Below are positions 1-8,389 of a stretch of 64,000 bases of DNA, in pieces. The notes under the pieces are model-generated. The model saw only the letters and a list, made by a program, of their open reading frames with translations. It was not told the origin of the DNA and ran no database searches. Each line of letters opens with the position of its first letter. The stretch's first letter is position 1. This stretch comes from Actinoplanes italicus. Its GTDB lineage: Bacteria > Actinomycetota > Actinomycetes > Mycobacteriales > Micromonosporaceae. The stretch is taken from positions 186,001 to 250,000 of the forward strand of contig NZ_PVMZ01000014.1 in NCBI RefSeq assembly GCF_003001815.1. Direction: 5' to 3'. The translations under genes were made by a program, and so were the position numbers.

Positions 1-2491
1 GCCGGGCCCGCATCTCCCGCTCCACCAGTCCGGAGACCTCGCCGGGAGCCCGGCCCCGCGAATCGTGGTCCTCGTAGAGCACGACCCTGGTCAGGCCGTC
101 CGCCAGAATCTGCGCCGAGGCGGCGAGCAGATCGTCGCGCCGGTCTCCGGGCAACGTCACCGCCGCCACGCAGCGCTCGGCGCCCCACAGCCGGTGCAGG
201 GTGCGCAGCGTCGCGGCCAGCGCGGCCGGGTTGTGCGCGTAGTCCACGAACACCGAGACGTCGCCGAGCCGGAACAGGGTGCCCCGGCCCGGGTTCTCCA
301 CGCTCGGGTCGAACTCGGCGAGCCGGTCGACCAGGTGCTCCGGCCGGGCGCCCAGCGCGCGGGCCGCGGCGATCGCGGCCAGCGCGTTCGCCGCCACGTG
401 CAGGGCCGCTCCCCCGTACGCCCCGGGCACCTCGGCCAGCCGCAGCAGCGGGGTGCGCCGGGCCCCGGTCGCCTGCACCAGCCAGCCGTCGTGCAGCACG
501 TACGCCGCCCCGCCGCGCGCCAGATGCTCGGTGAGCACCGGGTTGGCCGGATCCATCCCGAACCAGACCAGCCGCTTGCGGTCGGCTCGCACCCGAGGGC
601 GGTCGGCCAGACTGCGGACCCATGGGTCGTCGACGTTGAGCACCAGCGTCCCGCCGTCCCGGACCCGCTCGGCCACCACCGCCTTGACGTGCGCGAGGTC
701 CTCGATCGAGTCGAGCCCGTCCTGGCCCAGGTGGTCGGCGGTGATGTTGGTGATCACCCCGACGTCGGTCCAGTCGTAGCCCAGCCCGCGCCGGAGCAGC
801 CCGCCGCGGGCCGTCTCCAGCACCGCCACCTCGACCTGCGGATCGCCGAGGACCATCTGCGCCGAGCGCGGGCCGGTCGCGTCGGCGACCTGGATCGTGC
901 GCCCGTCGATGACCACCCCGTCGGTGCTGGTCATCCCGGCCCGCATGCCGCTGCCGCTGAGCAGGTGGGCGATCAGCCGGGCCACCGTGGTCTTGCCGTT
1001 CGTGCCGGTGATCGCGACCGCCGGGATGCGACCGTCGGAGCCGCCGGGGAACATCGCGCGAACGATCGCGTCGCCGACGTCACGGGGGCGGCCGTGCACC
1101 GGTGCGAGGTGCATGCGCAGTCCCGGTACGGCGTTGACCTCGATCACCCCGGAGGTGGCCGGCCCGTCGCAGGGTGGCAGAGCGGCGGCGATGTCCGGCA
1201 GGCGCAGGTCGATGCCGGCGATGTCCAGGCCGATCAGCGCGGCGACCCGCTGACAGAGCCGGGTCACGTCGGGGTGTACCTGGTCGGTCACGTCCCGGCT
1301 GGTGCCGCCGGTGGAGAGATTGGCGGTCTCGCGGAGCCGTACCGTCTCGCCGGTCTCCGGAACGCTCTCCCGGGTCCGCCCCTGGCGGCTCAGCACCCGG
1401 TCGGTGGTCTCGTCCAGGTCGATCCGGGTCAGCACCCGCGAGTGACCGGGGCCCCGGCGCGGGTCGGCGTTCACCCGCTCCACCAGTTCCGCGACGGTGG
1501 CCCGGCCGTCCCCGGTGACGTGCGGCGCGACCCGCTCCGCCGCCGCCACCACCTCACCGGCGACCACCAGCACGCGGTAGTCGCGGCCGTCGAGCTGGCG
1601 CTCCACCACCGCCTCGCCGCCCACCGCGTCCACGGCGCGGCTCACCTCGTCCGCCGTGGTCAGGTGCAGGGCCACGTCCCGGCCCTGCCGGCCGTGCCGC
1701 GGCTTGACCACCACGGGGGCGCCCAGCTCGTCCAGCAGCCGGACCGCGTCCGCGGCGGTCTCGGCCGCTCCTCCGGCCGCGACCGGGATGCCGGCCTCGT
1801 CGAGCAGCCGCCTGGTGACGTGCTTGTCCCCGGCGATGTCGACGCCGACGGCACTGGTCCGGTCGGTCATCGCGGCCCAGGCCAGCCGCCGACGGTGGCC
1901 CCAGCCGAGCCGCAGCAGGCTGAGGTCGTCGAACCGTTCCACCGGGATGCCGCGCCGCCGGGCGGCCACGATGATCGACCGCGTGCTCGGCCCGGTGGCC
2001 TCCCGCTCGGCGAGCGCGGCCAGGCCGGCCAGGCGCTCCTCCAGCGCGCGGGCCGTCGGCCCGGCCCCGCCGTGCACCTCCCGGACCAGGTCGATCGCGG
2101 CGGTCAGCAGCTCGCGGGGCACCGAGGACTCCGGGGACTCGTCGATCGGGCATTCCATGATCACGTCGTAGACACCGGTCTCGCTGGTGCCCACCGTCCG
2201 GCCGAAACTGACGTCCCGCCCGATCAGCTGGGACAGCTCGATGCAGACGTGCTCGCTGACGTGCCCGAAATAGGTGCCGTTGCGCAGCCGGCTGATGAAT
2301 CCGCCGGGCGAACCGGCCGCGCAGTGGTGCTCGGCGAGACCCGGCACCGCCCGCAGCAGGCGCTCGGTGAAACCGGTGCAGTCGGTGGTCTCCACACCCG
2401 CGAGGTCGTCCAGGCGCAGCCGGGCCACCACCGCCGGCCGGGAGAGATAGACGTTGGGGCCGCGCAGGCGGCGCAGGCTCTCGATCTTCAT
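1..2491 (-). CDS. cphA: Cyanophycin synthetase, C-terminus cut by the window edge
   Basis: This enzyme builds cyanophycin, a cytoplasmic nitrogen reserve, by ATP-dependent addition of Asp and then Arg. The frame is open from ATG at 2491 to base 1, about 830 residues, so the C-terminal end is missing. The N-terminus starts MKIESLRRLRGPNVYLSRP, typical of CphA. An ATP-grasp domain follows, and then a Mur-ligase-like domain with the P-loop GTNGKT near residue 495 (bases about 993-1010). The start ATG overlaps the TGA stop of cphB in an ATGA, so the two genes are probably translationally coupled, with the degradative gene first. Sequence antisense to this gene is open over a long stretch, but that is a composition artefact. 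Confidence 0.95.
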   Translation of the reverse strand, partial: MKIESLRRLRGPNVYLSRPAVVARLRLDDLAGVETTDCTGFTERLLRAVPGLAEHHCAAGSPGGFISRLRNGTYFGHVSEHVCIELSQLIGRDVSFGRTVGTSETGVYDVIMECPIDESPESSVPRELLTAAIDLVREVHGGAGPTARALEERLAGLAALAEREATGPSTRSIIVAARRRGIPVERFDDLSLLRLGWGHRRRLAWAAMTDRTSAVGVDIAGDKHVTRRLLDEAGIPVAAGGAAETAADAVRLLDELGAPVVVKPRHGRQGRDVALHLTTADEVSRAVDAVGGEAVVERQLDGRDYRVLVVAGEVVAAAERVAPHVTGDGRATVAELVERVNADPRRGPGHSRVLTRIDLDETTDRVLSRQGRTRESVPETGETVRLRETANLSTGGTSRDVTDQVHPDVTRLCQRVAALIGLDIAGIDLRLPDIAAALPPCDGPATSGVIEVNAVPGLRMHLAPVHGRPRDVGDAIVRAMFPGGSDGRIPAVAITGTNGKTTVARLIAHLLSGSGMRAGMTSTDGVVIDGRTIQVADATGPRSAQMVLGDPQVEVAVLETARGGLLRRGLGYDWTDVGVITNITADHLGQDGLDSIEDLAHVKAVVAERVRDGGTLVLNVDDPWVRSLADRPRVRADRKRLVWFGMDPANPVLTEHLARGGAAYVLHDGWLVQATGARRTPLLRLAEVPGAYGGAALHVAANALAAIAAARALGARPEHLVDRLAEFDPSVENPGRGTLFRLGDVSVFVDYAHNPAALAATLRTLHRLWGAERCVAAVTLPGDRRDDLLAASAQILADGLTRVVLYEDHDSRGRAPGEVSGLVEREMRAR

Positions 2492-3336
2492 GCGGCTCGT
2501 TCCCGTTCTGGGGAGGTCGGGCCGGTGACGGGTCGGCGGCCCGTGAGGTGGAAGGTGCAGCCGGCCGGCAGCACGTGGATACGGGCCCCGGCGAGCGCTA
2601 TCGGCCCGGCCGGTGGGACCCGGATGTCGGTCGCGGCGCCGGCGTCGACCACCGTCACCGCCCCGCTGCCGAGGACCTCGAAGCTGTCGCCTCCGGTCAG
2701 GATGGCGGTGTCCTCGTCGATGCCCACGCCCAGTTCGTGGGGGTAGCGGGCGACCGCGCTGAGCAGCCGGTTGAGGCGGCCGCGCTCGGCGAAGTGCTGA
2801 TCGATCACCACGCACGGCAGGAACTCGAGTCCCGGCCCGGTGCGCACGCTGTCGGCGGCCACTCCGGGCCGGTCACCACCGGTGATCATGGTGGCGGACA
2901 TCATCGCCGCGCCCGCGCTGGTCCCCGCAAGCACCACCCGGCCGCCGGCGACCAGTTCGTGCAGGAGCGTGTCGGCGGCGGTGCCGCCCAGGACCCCGGT
3001 GATGCGCTCCTGGTCACCACCGGTGAAGAAGATCCCGGTGGCTTCGCGCAGGACGGGCCCGGCGGCGGGATCGTTCGCCTCGACCCGTGAGGAGAGCCGC
3101 AGGGCGCGGGCCGACCCGGCGCCCAGAGCCTCGAACTTCTCGATGTACGTGGCCTCGGCCGTCTCCGGCGACTCGCTGGCCGTCGCGATGACCAGGATGC
3201 GGGCGGCGGCCGCTCCGGACAACTCCACGAACCGGCTCAGCAGGGCGGGTCCCGCTGCCCCACCCATGATCAAAAGCCGGCTGGTCGCCTCCACACTGCT
3301 GAGGTTAATCGGAACAAAACCGAAACATCCGGTCAA
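2488..3336 (-). CDS. cphB: Cyanophycinase (peptidase family S51)
   Basis: This is a cytoplasmic serine exopeptidase that releases beta-Asp-Arg dipeptides from cyanophycin. The 282-residue frame shows the family pattern: LLIMGGAAGPALLSRFVELS near residue 21, ATASESPE near 51, FTGGDQ near 104, and the nucleophile elbow AGTSAGAAMM with the presumed catalytic Ser at 140. The start is uncertain. The family core begins at the LLIMGG strand, so GTG at 3294 (residue 15 of this frame) is an alternative, and neither start has a convincing Shine-Dalgarno sequence. It overlaps cphA by 4 bases downstream and lies 12 bases after the desaturase stop. Confidence 0.9.
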   Translation of the reverse strand: MTGCFGFVPINLSSVEATSRLLIMGGAAGPALLSRFVELSGAAAARILVIATASESPETAEATYIEKFEALGAGSARALRLSSRVEANDPAAGPVLREATGIFFTGGDQERITGVLGGTAADTLLHELVAGGRVVLAGTSAGAAMMSATMITGGDRPGVAADSVRTGPGLEFLPCVVIDQHFAERGRLNRLLSAVARYPHELGVGIDEDTAILTGGDSFEVLGSGAVTVVDAGAATDIRVPPAGPIALAGARIHVLPAGCTFHLTGRRPVTGPTSPERERAA

Positions 3337-3348
3337 TCCGAATGCGGC

Positions 3349-4278
3349 TCAGCTTTCCCCGCGCCGCTTCTTCCGCGCCTCGCGCCGCTCCTCGAACCGC
3401 GCCGCCTGCGTTTCGAGGGTGCTCATGTGCTCGGCCAGCTCCTCCCGCGCCCGTTCGCCGTCACCGGTCAGGCCGGTACGGTCCCAGACATTCCACTGCC
3501 GCAGCACCGGGGCGAGCACCTCGTCGCGGTGCTGACGGAGGTCATAGATGCCGGCCAGCGCGATCGACAGCGCCTTGCGGCCGAAGCCCTCGATGTTCGC
3601 GCCGGGCATCTCGAACGCCGCCACCACGTCGGCGACCGCCCGCATCGCCTGATCCGGCGCCAGGTCGAACGCCCCGGCCAGCAGGTTGCGGTAGAAGACC
3701 ATGTGCAGGTTCTCGTCCGCCGCGACCCTGGCCAGCAGCTGCTCGGCGATCGGGTCGCCGGTGGCCCGCCCGGTGTTGCGGTGCGAGATCCGGGTCGCCA
3801 GCTCCTGGAACGCCACGTACGCGATGGTGTGCAGCATCTCGTCGTTGTGGTCGTTGACGTAGCCGGACTGCATGTGGGCCATCCGAGCCCGCTCCAGCTC
3901 GATCGGGTCCACACCGCGGGTGACGGTCAGATAGTCACGGATGGCGATCCCGTGCCGCCCCTCCTCCGCGGTCCAGCGGTGCACCCAGGTGCCCCAGGCG
4001 CCGTCCCGCCCGAAGAGCGAAGCGATCTCATGATGGTACGAGGGGAGGTTGTCCTCGGTGAGGAGGTTGACGATCAGCGCGGTCCGCGCCACGTCCGGCA
4101 GCTTCGAGTCGTCGGGGCGCCATTCCGCACCGCCCAGCAGACCGTCGAAGGTCCGGCCCTCGCTCCACGGCACGTACTCGTGCGGGAACCACTCCTTGGC
4201 GAGCGCCAGATGCCGGTCGAGGTTGGTGGCCACGACAGGCTCGAGCTCGATCAGCAGCGAGGTCTGGTCCAGCGGCAT
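3349..4278 (-). CDS. Acyl-[ACP] desaturase (ferritin-like diiron family)
   Basis: This 309-residue soluble desaturase would introduce a double bond into an acyl chain carried on ACP. Two diiron ligand motifs are visible: EEGRH at about 105-109 and DENLH at about 188-192. Further ligand candidates are E75 and E159. The size and motif spacing match the plant/mycobacterial acyl-ACP desaturase family (DesA1/DesA2 type). The C-terminal 30 residues are charged and probably disordered. It lies 37 bases after hisS and just before cphB, all on the minus strand. Electron donor and substrate cannot be read from the sequence. Confidence 0.88.
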   Translation of the reverse strand: MPLDQTSLLIELEPVVATNLDRHLALAKEWFPHEYVPWSEGRTFDGLLGGAEWRPDDSKLPDVARTALIVNLLTEDNLPSYHHEIASLFGRDGAWGTWVHRWTAEEGRHGIAIRDYLTVTRGVDPIELERARMAHMQSGYVNDHNDEMLHTIAYVAFQELATRISHRNTGRATGDPIAEQLLARVAADENLHMVFYRNLLAGAFDLAPDQAMRAVADVVAAFEMPGANIEGFGRKALSIALAGIYDLRQHRDEVLAPVLRQWNVWDRTGLTGDGERAREELAEHMSTLETQAARFEERREARKKRRGES

Positions 4279-4315
4279 CCGCTCACGGTAGCCGCTGGAC
4301 CAGACTTACGCAGTG

Positions 4316-5629
4316 TCAGCGCGCTGACACGTTCGGGTGGAGATCAACTGCCGGCGGCTGCCAGGTCGCGGCGTCCGCCTCGACCTGCTCACCGGAGCGG
4401 ATGTCCTTGACCGTGTCCGGCTCTCCCGGGAACCAGACGAACGGGATCCCGCGCCGGTCGGCGTACTGGATCTGCTTGCCGAACTTCGCCGCCGTGGGGG
4501 CCACCTCGGTCGCGATCCCCCGCCGGCGCAGCGCCGACGCGATCCGCTCGCTCTCGGCCCGCTTGTCCTCGGCGGCCAGCGCGATCACGACACAGGTCGG
4601 CACCGAGCGGGACACGGCGAGCGCGTCGTGCCCGAAGAGCAGGCCGAGCAGACGTGAGACGCCGATCGAGATGCCGACGCCGGGGAAGCGGGTGTTGCCG
4701 ACCGACGCCAGGTTGTCGTACCGGCCGCCCGAGGTGATCGAGCCGAACCGCTCGTAGCCCTGGAGCATCGTCTCGTACACCGTGCCGGTGTAGTAGTCGA
4801 GGCCACGGGCGATCTTGAGCTCGGCGCGGACCAGGCCCGGCGCGTGCTCGGCGGCGGTCTCGACGACCTGGAGCAACTCGCCGAGACCCTCGTCGAGCAG
4901 CGGGTCGCTCACCCCGAGTGCGCGGACCCGGTCGGCGAACGAGCCGTCGGTGGACGAGATCTCCGCCAGCGCGAGACAGGCCGCGGCCTGCGCGTCGGTG
5001 GCACCGGCCGTCTCCACGAGAGCGGCCGCCACCTTCTCCGGGCCGATCTTGTCGAGCTTGTCGACCGTACGCAGAACCTGCGCCGTGTCCTCGAGGCCCA
5101 GGCCGCGGTAGAAGCCCTCGCAGACCTTCCGGTTGTTGACCAGGATCGTCGCGTCCGGGATCGGCAGCGACTTGAAGACGTCGCCGATCACCAGCGGCAT
5201 CTCGGTGTCGAAGTGGAACGGCAGCGTGTCCCGGTTCACCACGTCGATGTCGGCCTGCAGGAACTCGCGGTAGCGGCCCTCCTGCGGACGCTCACCGCGC
5301 CACACCTTCTGAATCTGATAGCGCTTGAACGGGAACTGCAGCTTGCCGTTGTTCTCGGTGACGAACCGTGCGAACGGGACGGTCAGGTCGAAGTGGAGGC
5401 CGAGCTGGTCGTCCTGTTTCGCGGACGGGTCGTCCTCCTGCAGGCGGCGCAGCAGGTAGACCTCCTTGGAGGTCTCGCCCTTGCTGAGCAGGGTGTCCAG
5501 CGGCTCGACGGCCCGCGTCTCGAGGGACGAGTAGCCGTACAGCTCGAAGGTGGACCGGATCTTGTCGAGCACCTGCTGCTCGATGATGCGCTGGGGCGGC
5601 AGCCACTCGGGAAAGCCGGAAATGGGCAC
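4316..5629 (-). CDS. hisS: Histidine-tRNA ligase
   Basis: This class II aminoacyl-tRNA synthetase charges tRNA-His in the cytoplasm. The 437-residue protein contains motif 2 (FKRYQIQKVWRGERPQEGRY), the histidine-specific motif ARGLDYYTGTVYE and a C-terminal anticodon-binding domain (about residues 345-425). The start is GTG at 5629, preceded by GGAGA at a normal distance. That Shine-Dalgarno sits immediately after the TAG stop of the upstream metallo-beta-lactamase gene, indicating a two-gene unit. A glyoxalase-II-like gene next to hisS is a common actinobacterial arrangement. Confidence 0.97.
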   Translation of the reverse strand: MPISGFPEWLPPQRIIEQQVLDKIRSTFELYGYSSLETRAVEPLDTLLSKGETSKEVYLLRRLQEDDPSAKQDDQLGLHFDLTVPFARFVTENNGKLQFPFKRYQIQKVWRGERPQEGRYREFLQADIDVVNRDTLPFHFDTEMPLVIGDVFKSLPIPDATILVNNRKVCEGFYRGLGLEDTAQVLRTVDKLDKIGPEKVAAALVETAGATDAQAAACLALAEISSTDGSFADRVRALGVSDPLLDEGLGELLQVVETAAEHAPGLVRAELKIARGLDYYTGTVYETMLQGYERFGSITSGGRYDNLASVGNTRFPGVGISIGVSRLLGLLFGHDALAVSRSVPTCVVIALAAEDKRAESERIASALRRRGIATEVAPTAAKFGKQIQYADRRGIPFVWFPGEPDTVKDIRSGEQVEADAATWQPPAVDLHPNVSAR

Positions 5630-5640
5630 TTTCGTGTCTC

Positions 5641-6339
5641 CTAGAGGAAGCGGCCGGGCGCCGCGGTCAGCTCCCGCAGGTACGGGTTCGACGCGCGCTC
5701 ACGGCCGATGGTGGTGGCCGGTCCGTGGCCGGGCAGCACGACGGTGTCGTCGGCCAGCGGCAGGATCTTGTCCCGCAGGCTGGCCATCATCGTCGGTGTG
5801 CTGCCACCCGGCAGGTCGGTGCGCCCGATCGAGCCCGCGAAGAGCACGTCCCCGGAGAGACAGATCTCCTCAGCGTCCCAGGAGGAGGTTGCTCCGGGCA
5901 GGCGGAACAGCACCGACCCGCCGGTATGGCCGGGCGCATGGTCGACGGTCACCTCGATGCCGGCGATGGTGAGGACCGCGCCGTCGGTCAGCTCGGCCAC
6001 GTCCTCCGGCGCGGTGTAGGGCAGACGGCCACCGAACATCGATGTCAGGTCGGCGCTCAGACCCTTGGCCGGATCGGCGAGCATCTCCAGATCGGCGGGG
6101 TGCACGTAGGCCGTGATGCCGCGCGCGCCGCAGACCGGGGCGACCGAGAAGGTGTGGTCCAGGTGGCCGTGCGTGAGCAGCACGGCGGCCGGCGACAAAC
6201 GGTGTTTCGCCAGCGTCTCCTCGAGTTGATCGAGCACGCCGATACCCGGGTCGACCACCAGGCACTGCTCTCCCTCACCGGCGGCGACCACATAGCAATT
6301 GGTGCCGAAGGCCTGGGCCGGAAAGCCGGTCACGAGCAC
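5641..6339 (-). CDS. MBL-fold metallohydrolase, glyoxalase-II-like
   Basis: This is a 232-residue zinc hydrolase of the metallo-beta-lactamase fold. THGHLDH is the metal signature; later ligand segments are DHAPGHTGGS, LSGDVLFAGSIGR and LPGHGP. I chose GTG at 6339 because GGAGAGAGG lies 8 bases upstream and because the family begins at the strand V-T-G-F-P-A-x-A-F-G-T-N-C-Y. The open frame continues further upstream but that part has no family similarity. It is followed 11 bases later by hisS. The exact thioester or other substrate is not determinable. Confidence 0.88.
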   Translation of the reverse strand: MLVTGFPAQAFGTNCYVVAAGEGEQCLVVDPGIGVLDQLEETLAKHRLSPAAVLLTHGHLDHTFSVAPVCGARGITAYVHPADLEMLADPAKGLSADLTSMFGGRLPYTAPEDVAELTDGAVLTIAGIEVTVDHAPGHTGGSVLFRLPGATSSWDAEEICLSGDVLFAGSIGRTDLPGGSTPTMMASLRDKILPLADDTVVLPGHGPATTIGRERASNPYLRELTAAPGRFL

Positions 6340-6506
6340 GGTGGCAACCTCTCTCCGGACGAATGCGAATCGTAACGAGAGTAGCCGGACGGGCGCACGC
6401 CACTTTCTCAGGAGGTACCCGTACACTCTTGCGGGCGTGTGGCGTGCCGCACCCCTTGACATGCACAGGCGTTCCTGTGGCCCGAGGCAGGGAAGGACAG
6501 CGTTCG

Positions 6507-7403
6507 GTGGCTTCCAGCAAGGACCGGCAGCGCAAGCTCGCGCGGGCCAAATATGAGCGGCAGCAGGCCCGCCGCGCCGATCGCGAGCGCCGCCGCCGCC
6601 GGATCTCGGCGGGTGTCGGTGCCACCCTCGCCGTCCTGCTCGTGGGTCTCGGCGGTGCCTGGATCGGCGGTGCCTTCGACTCCGAGGAGTCCACCGAGAC
6701 GACCGCCACGGACGTCTGCCTGTGGACGCCGCTGGGCACGGCGAGCAACCCCGACCTCAAGGACGTCGGCACACCGCCCACGAAGGACATCCCCGAGTCC
6801 GGCACGCAGACCATGACGATCAGCACCGACAAGGGCGCGCCGATCGTGGTGGAGGTCGATGTGGCGAGCTCGCCGTGTGCCGCCACCAGCTTCTCGTACC
6901 TGGCCGGCAAGAAGTTCTTCGACAACACCGAGTGCCACGAGCTGACCGCCGAGGGCGCGCTGCGCTGCGGCGACCCGACCGGCAGCGGGCAGGGTGGTCC
7001 GACGTACAGCTACTACGACGAGAACCTGCCCGTCGCGCCGGAGCAGCCGTCACCGGCGCCCAGCGCGAGCGCCGCACCCGGCACGCCGGCCCCGGTCCTC
7101 TACCCCAAGGGGACGGTCGCCGTGCTCGGCAACCCGCAGGGCGTCAACGGCAGCCAGTTCCTCATCTTCCACAAAGACTTCGCCACCGCCACGCCGGGCT
7201 ACTCGATCCTCGGGAAGGTGACGGGCGGCCTGGACACGCTCGCCGCGATCGCCAAGACCGAGACGGTCGAGAACAGCGGCGGCGACAAGGTCAAGCCGAA
7301 GGACAAGATCACCATCAAGACCCTGACCGTCGGCCCGGCCGGCGCCGGCACGGCCCCCTCGGCCGCCGCCAGCGTCGCTCCCTCGGCAGGTGCCCAGTCG
7401 TGA
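6507..7403 (+). CDS. Membrane-anchored cyclophilin paralogue with altered active site
   Basis: This 298-residue protein has a basic cytoplasmic N-terminus (about 32 residues), one transmembrane segment (about 33-53) and an extracytoplasmic cyclophilin-like domain interrupted by a Pro/Ser/Ala-rich insert. GTG at 6507 is chosen because AGGGAAGGA lies upstream and because the start VASSKDRQRK aligns with the neighbouring paralogue. The catalytic Arg of the canonical H-R motif is Glu (CHEL, residue 145), and the Gln expected 8 positions later is Arg (LRCGD, residue 153). GSQF is retained. It may therefore be a weak isomerase or a binding protein. A C-terminal Ala/Ser tail follows the domain. Confidence 0.87.
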   Translation: MASSKDRQRKLARAKYERQQARRADRERRRRRISAGVGATLAVLLVGLGGAWIGGAFDSEESTETTATDVCLWTPLGTASNPDLKDVGTPPTKDIPESGTQTMTISTDKGAPIVVEVDVASSPCAATSFSYLAGKKFFDNTECHELTAEGALRCGDPTGSGQGGPTYSYYDENLPVAPEQPSPAPSASAAPGTPAPVLYPKGTVAVLGNPQGVNGSQFLIFHKDFATATPGYSILGKVTGGLDTLAAIAKTETVENSGGDKVKPKDKITIKTLTVGPAGAGTAPSAAASVAPSAGAQS

Positions 7404-7438
7404 CTTCTGAAGGCAGAGACAGCAGCATGGAGGAGACC

Positions 7439-8329
7439 GTGTCGTCGATCAAGGACCGGCAACGCGCGGCGGCGCGGGCCCGGCTCGAGAAGGAGATGGC
7501 CGAGCGCGCGACGGCCGCCCGTAAGCGCCGGCAGCGCCAGGCGATCATCGGCTCGGCTCTCGCGGTCGTGGTGATCGCCGGCGCGGCCTGGTTCATCGTC
7601 CAGGCCACGAAGAAGGACAGCACCGATACCGCGGCCGCCCCCTCGGCCAGCACCGACCCCAACGCCGAGCCCAGCGCCGCGGCACCGCAGCCGAGCGCGC
7701 CCCCGGCCGGCCCCGGCACGGTCAACTGCCTCTGGACCCCGTCCGCGGAGACCGGCGGCAACAAGGTCAAGGACGTCGGACTCCCGCCCGTCAACGTGCC
7801 GAACACCGGCAAGGCGACCGTCTCGTTCGACACCAACCTCGGTGTCATCTCAGCGCAGGTCGACCTGTCCAAGGCGCCCTGCACCGGCGCCAGCTTCAAG
7901 CACCTCGCGGCGAAGAACTTCTTCGAGAACTCGAAGTGCCACCGCATGGTCAACCAGGACGGCTTCAAGGTCCTTCAGTGCGGTGACCCGTTCGCGGTCG
8001 GCGCGGGGTACCGCGACACCGACGGCACCGGCGGCCCGAGCTACACCATGGTCGAGGAGAACCTGCCGACCGACACCAAGAAGCCGTACCCGGCGGGCTC
8101 GATCGCGATGGCCAACACCGGCGCTCCCGGCAGCACCGGCAGCCAGTTCTTCATCTGCTCCGAGGACACCGTCCTGCCGCCGAACTACACGCTGCTCGGT
8201 GTCATCGACAAGGGTCTCGACATCGTCCGCAACGTGGTCAAGGCCGGCGACGACAAGGCCTTCGAGCCGTCGCCCGGCGGTGGCCACCCGAAGACCGAGG
8301 TCGTCATCAAGAAGATGACGGTCGCCTGA
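7439..8329 (+). CDS. Membrane-anchored cyclophilin-type peptidyl-prolyl isomerase
   Basis: This 296-residue isomerase is predicted to assist protein folding outside the membrane. It has a basic N-terminus, a transmembrane segment (IIGSALAVVVIAGAAWFIV) and a Pro/Ala linker before the cyclophilin domain. Canonical features are kept: CHRM (Arg near residue 169), LQCGDP (Gln near 180) and GSQFFI. I prefer GTG at 7439 because GGAGGAG lies just upstream and VSSIKDRQR aligns with the start of the first paralogue. ATG at 7427 is the alternative. It follows its paralogue by about 35 bases, is probably co-transcribed with it, and ends at the palindromic terminator. Confidence 0.92.
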   Translation: MSSIKDRQRAAARARLEKEMAERATAARKRRQRQAIIGSALAVVVIAGAAWFIVQATKKDSTDTAAAPSASTDPNAEPSAAAPQPSAPPAGPGTVNCLWTPSAETGGNKVKDVGLPPVNVPNTGKATVSFDTNLGVISAQVDLSKAPCTGASFKHLAAKNFFENSKCHRMVNQDGFKVLQCGDPFAVGAGYRDTDGTGGPSYTMVEENLPTDTKKPYPAGSIAMANTGAPGSTGSQFFICSEDTVLPPNYTLLGVIDKGLDIVRNVVKAGDDKAFEPSPGGGHPKTEVVIKKMTVA

Positions 8330-8343
8330 TTCTCCGGCACTGA

Positions 8344-8379
8344 AAAGAGGGGCGGTCCCGATCGGGACCGCCCCTCTTT
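8344..8379. terminator. Perfect palindromic bidirectional terminator
   Basis: This 36-base stretch is fully self-complementary. It forms a GC-rich stem (AAAGAGGGGCGGTCCC and its complement) closed by A-tracts and T-tracts, so it can end transcripts in both directions. It lies exactly between the convergent cyclophilin gene and rel. Confidence 0.85.
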
Positions 8380-8389
8380 CGTTGTCTGC

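Noticed and set aside
65..2746. Long plus-strand open frame of 893 residues
   Set aside because: It is antisense to cphA and cphB, is low-complexity (Arg, Gly, Pro, His rich) and shows no family motifs. It is the expected shadow in a GC-rich genome.
6456..6461. Perfect TTGACA upstream of the first cyclophilin
   Set aside because: No -10-like hexamer lies 16-19 bases downstream (that stretch is GC-rich), so I did not call a promoter.
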